DNA of 64,000 nucleotides from Brucella rhizosphaerae (GTDB taxonomy: Bacteria; Pseudomonadota; Alphaproteobacteria; Rhizobiales; Rhizobiaceae), in assembly GCF_002252475.1 (NCBI RefSeq), contig NZ_NNRK01000026.1, positions 496,001 to 560,000 on the forward strand, given 5' to 3'. The number at the start of each line of letters is the position of its first letter. The first letter of the stretch is position 1. Below the pieces are notes generated by a model, which worked only from the letters and a program-made list of their open reading frames with translations, made no database searches and was not told the origin of the DNA. Of this stretch, positions 63,722-64,000 are shown in pieces. A program made the translations under genes and the position numbers.

Positions 63722-64000
63722 TTAAGCCTGTGCTGCGACCTGCGCTTCACGTGCAGCCTTTAGCTTCGCAAAATCATCGCCAGCATGGTGCGATGAGCGT
63801 GTCAGCGGGCTGGACGCAACAAGCAGGAAGCCCTTGGTACGACCAATCGTCTCGAAAGACTTGAATTCGTCCGGCGTCACAAAACGGATAACCGGATGGT
63901 GCTTACGGGTTGGCTGGAGATACTGGCCAATCGTCATGAAATCCACGTCAGCTGAGCGAAGATCGTCCATCAGCTGCAGGATTTCGTTCCGCTCTTCGCC
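63722..64000 (-). CDS. lipA: Lipoyl synthase, C-terminal part (5' end outside window)
   Basis: The minus-strand frame is open to the window edge. Visible are about 92 residues ending [20 protein letters not shown]...AAQA. The segment [25 protein letters not shown] with the final SSPLTRSS is the C-terminal signature of LipA, which inserts sulfur into octanoyl groups on carrier proteins. The radical-SAM and auxiliary cluster cysteines lie outside the window. Confidence 0.93.
   Translation of the reverse strand, partial: GEERNEILQLMDDLRSADVDFMTIGQYLQPTRKHHPVIRFVTPDEFKSFETIGRTKGFLLVASSPLTRSSHHAGDDFAKLKAAREAQVAAQA

Overview
The window is ordinary core chromosome of an alphaproteobacterium of the order Hyphomicrobiales (Rhizobiales), most likely family Brucellaceae (Brucella/Ochrobactrum group). 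The assignment rests on gene order (gyrA-coaD-ppiA-ppiB-queA-tgt; clpP-clpX-lon-hupB; dusB-ntrBC-ntrYX-trkA with hfq-hflX downstream; a bifunctional ispDF), on the alphaproteobacterial SOS box GTTC-N7-GTTC, on CTTGNN/CTANAT-type tRNA promoters, and on short palindromic repeats resembling the Bru-RS family. It is an inference from memory of these genomes, not a database match. I see no prophage, insertion sequence, CRISPR array, plasmid origin or rRNA operon. The window holds about 59 protein genes and two tRNAs.

Layout. 1-6.7 kb: the end of a secreted repeat protein, thrS, a D,D-carboxypeptidase, yidD, an IscU-like scaffold, folE and hisI. 6.8-13.3 kb: a patatin-like lipase with a palindromic repeat in its leader, two tRNA-Leu(GAG) genes in identical 124-bp blocks, a lone TOBE/Mop protein, a glutaryl-CoA module (CoA transferase, acyl-CoA dehydrogenase, divergent LysR regulator) and a luciferase-like oxidoreductase. 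13.4-18.3 kb: an RND efflux pump (permease and adaptor) with a divergent TetR regulator and a perfect operator between them. 18.4-25.8 kb: tgt, queA, ppiB, ppiA, coaD, a newly called 49-residue membrane protein, and gyrA.

26-38.4 kb is the main accessory-type block: a complete phosphonate uptake and C-P lyase locus, phnG-H-I-J-K-L-(hexapeptide acyltransferase)-M-N and then phnC-D-E-E, all on the minus strand, with the divergent regulator phnF. Both phn transcription units are preceded by PHO-box-like direct repeats with 11-bp period and by TTGTNTA/TANACA inverted repeats that could be PhnF operators. This suggests that phosphate starvation (PhoB) and a local ligand (PhnF) jointly control phosphonate use.

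38.5-52.5 kb: ssb and uvrA diverge across a 0.9-kb gap that carries two SOS boxes. Then come a phosphodiester glycosidase-like secreted protein, the proteostasis group hupB-lon-clpX-clpP, hflX, hfq and a DXD glycosyltransferase. 52.5-61.4 kb: trkA and two nitrogen two-component systems (ntrY-ntrX, ntrB-ntrC) behind dusB. 61.5-64 kb: ispDF, a CinA-type NMN deamidase, a Coq10/RatA START protein and the 3' end of lipA.

Nothing here looks like a wholly new biological system. The points most worth a second look are the paired PHO/PhnF-like sites, the Tgt with a degraded zinc site, the RIME-like repeat nested inside the uvrA terminator, the 49-residue membrane protein, the structured folE leader, the palindrome in front of ntrY, and the palindromic repeat in the patatin gene leader.
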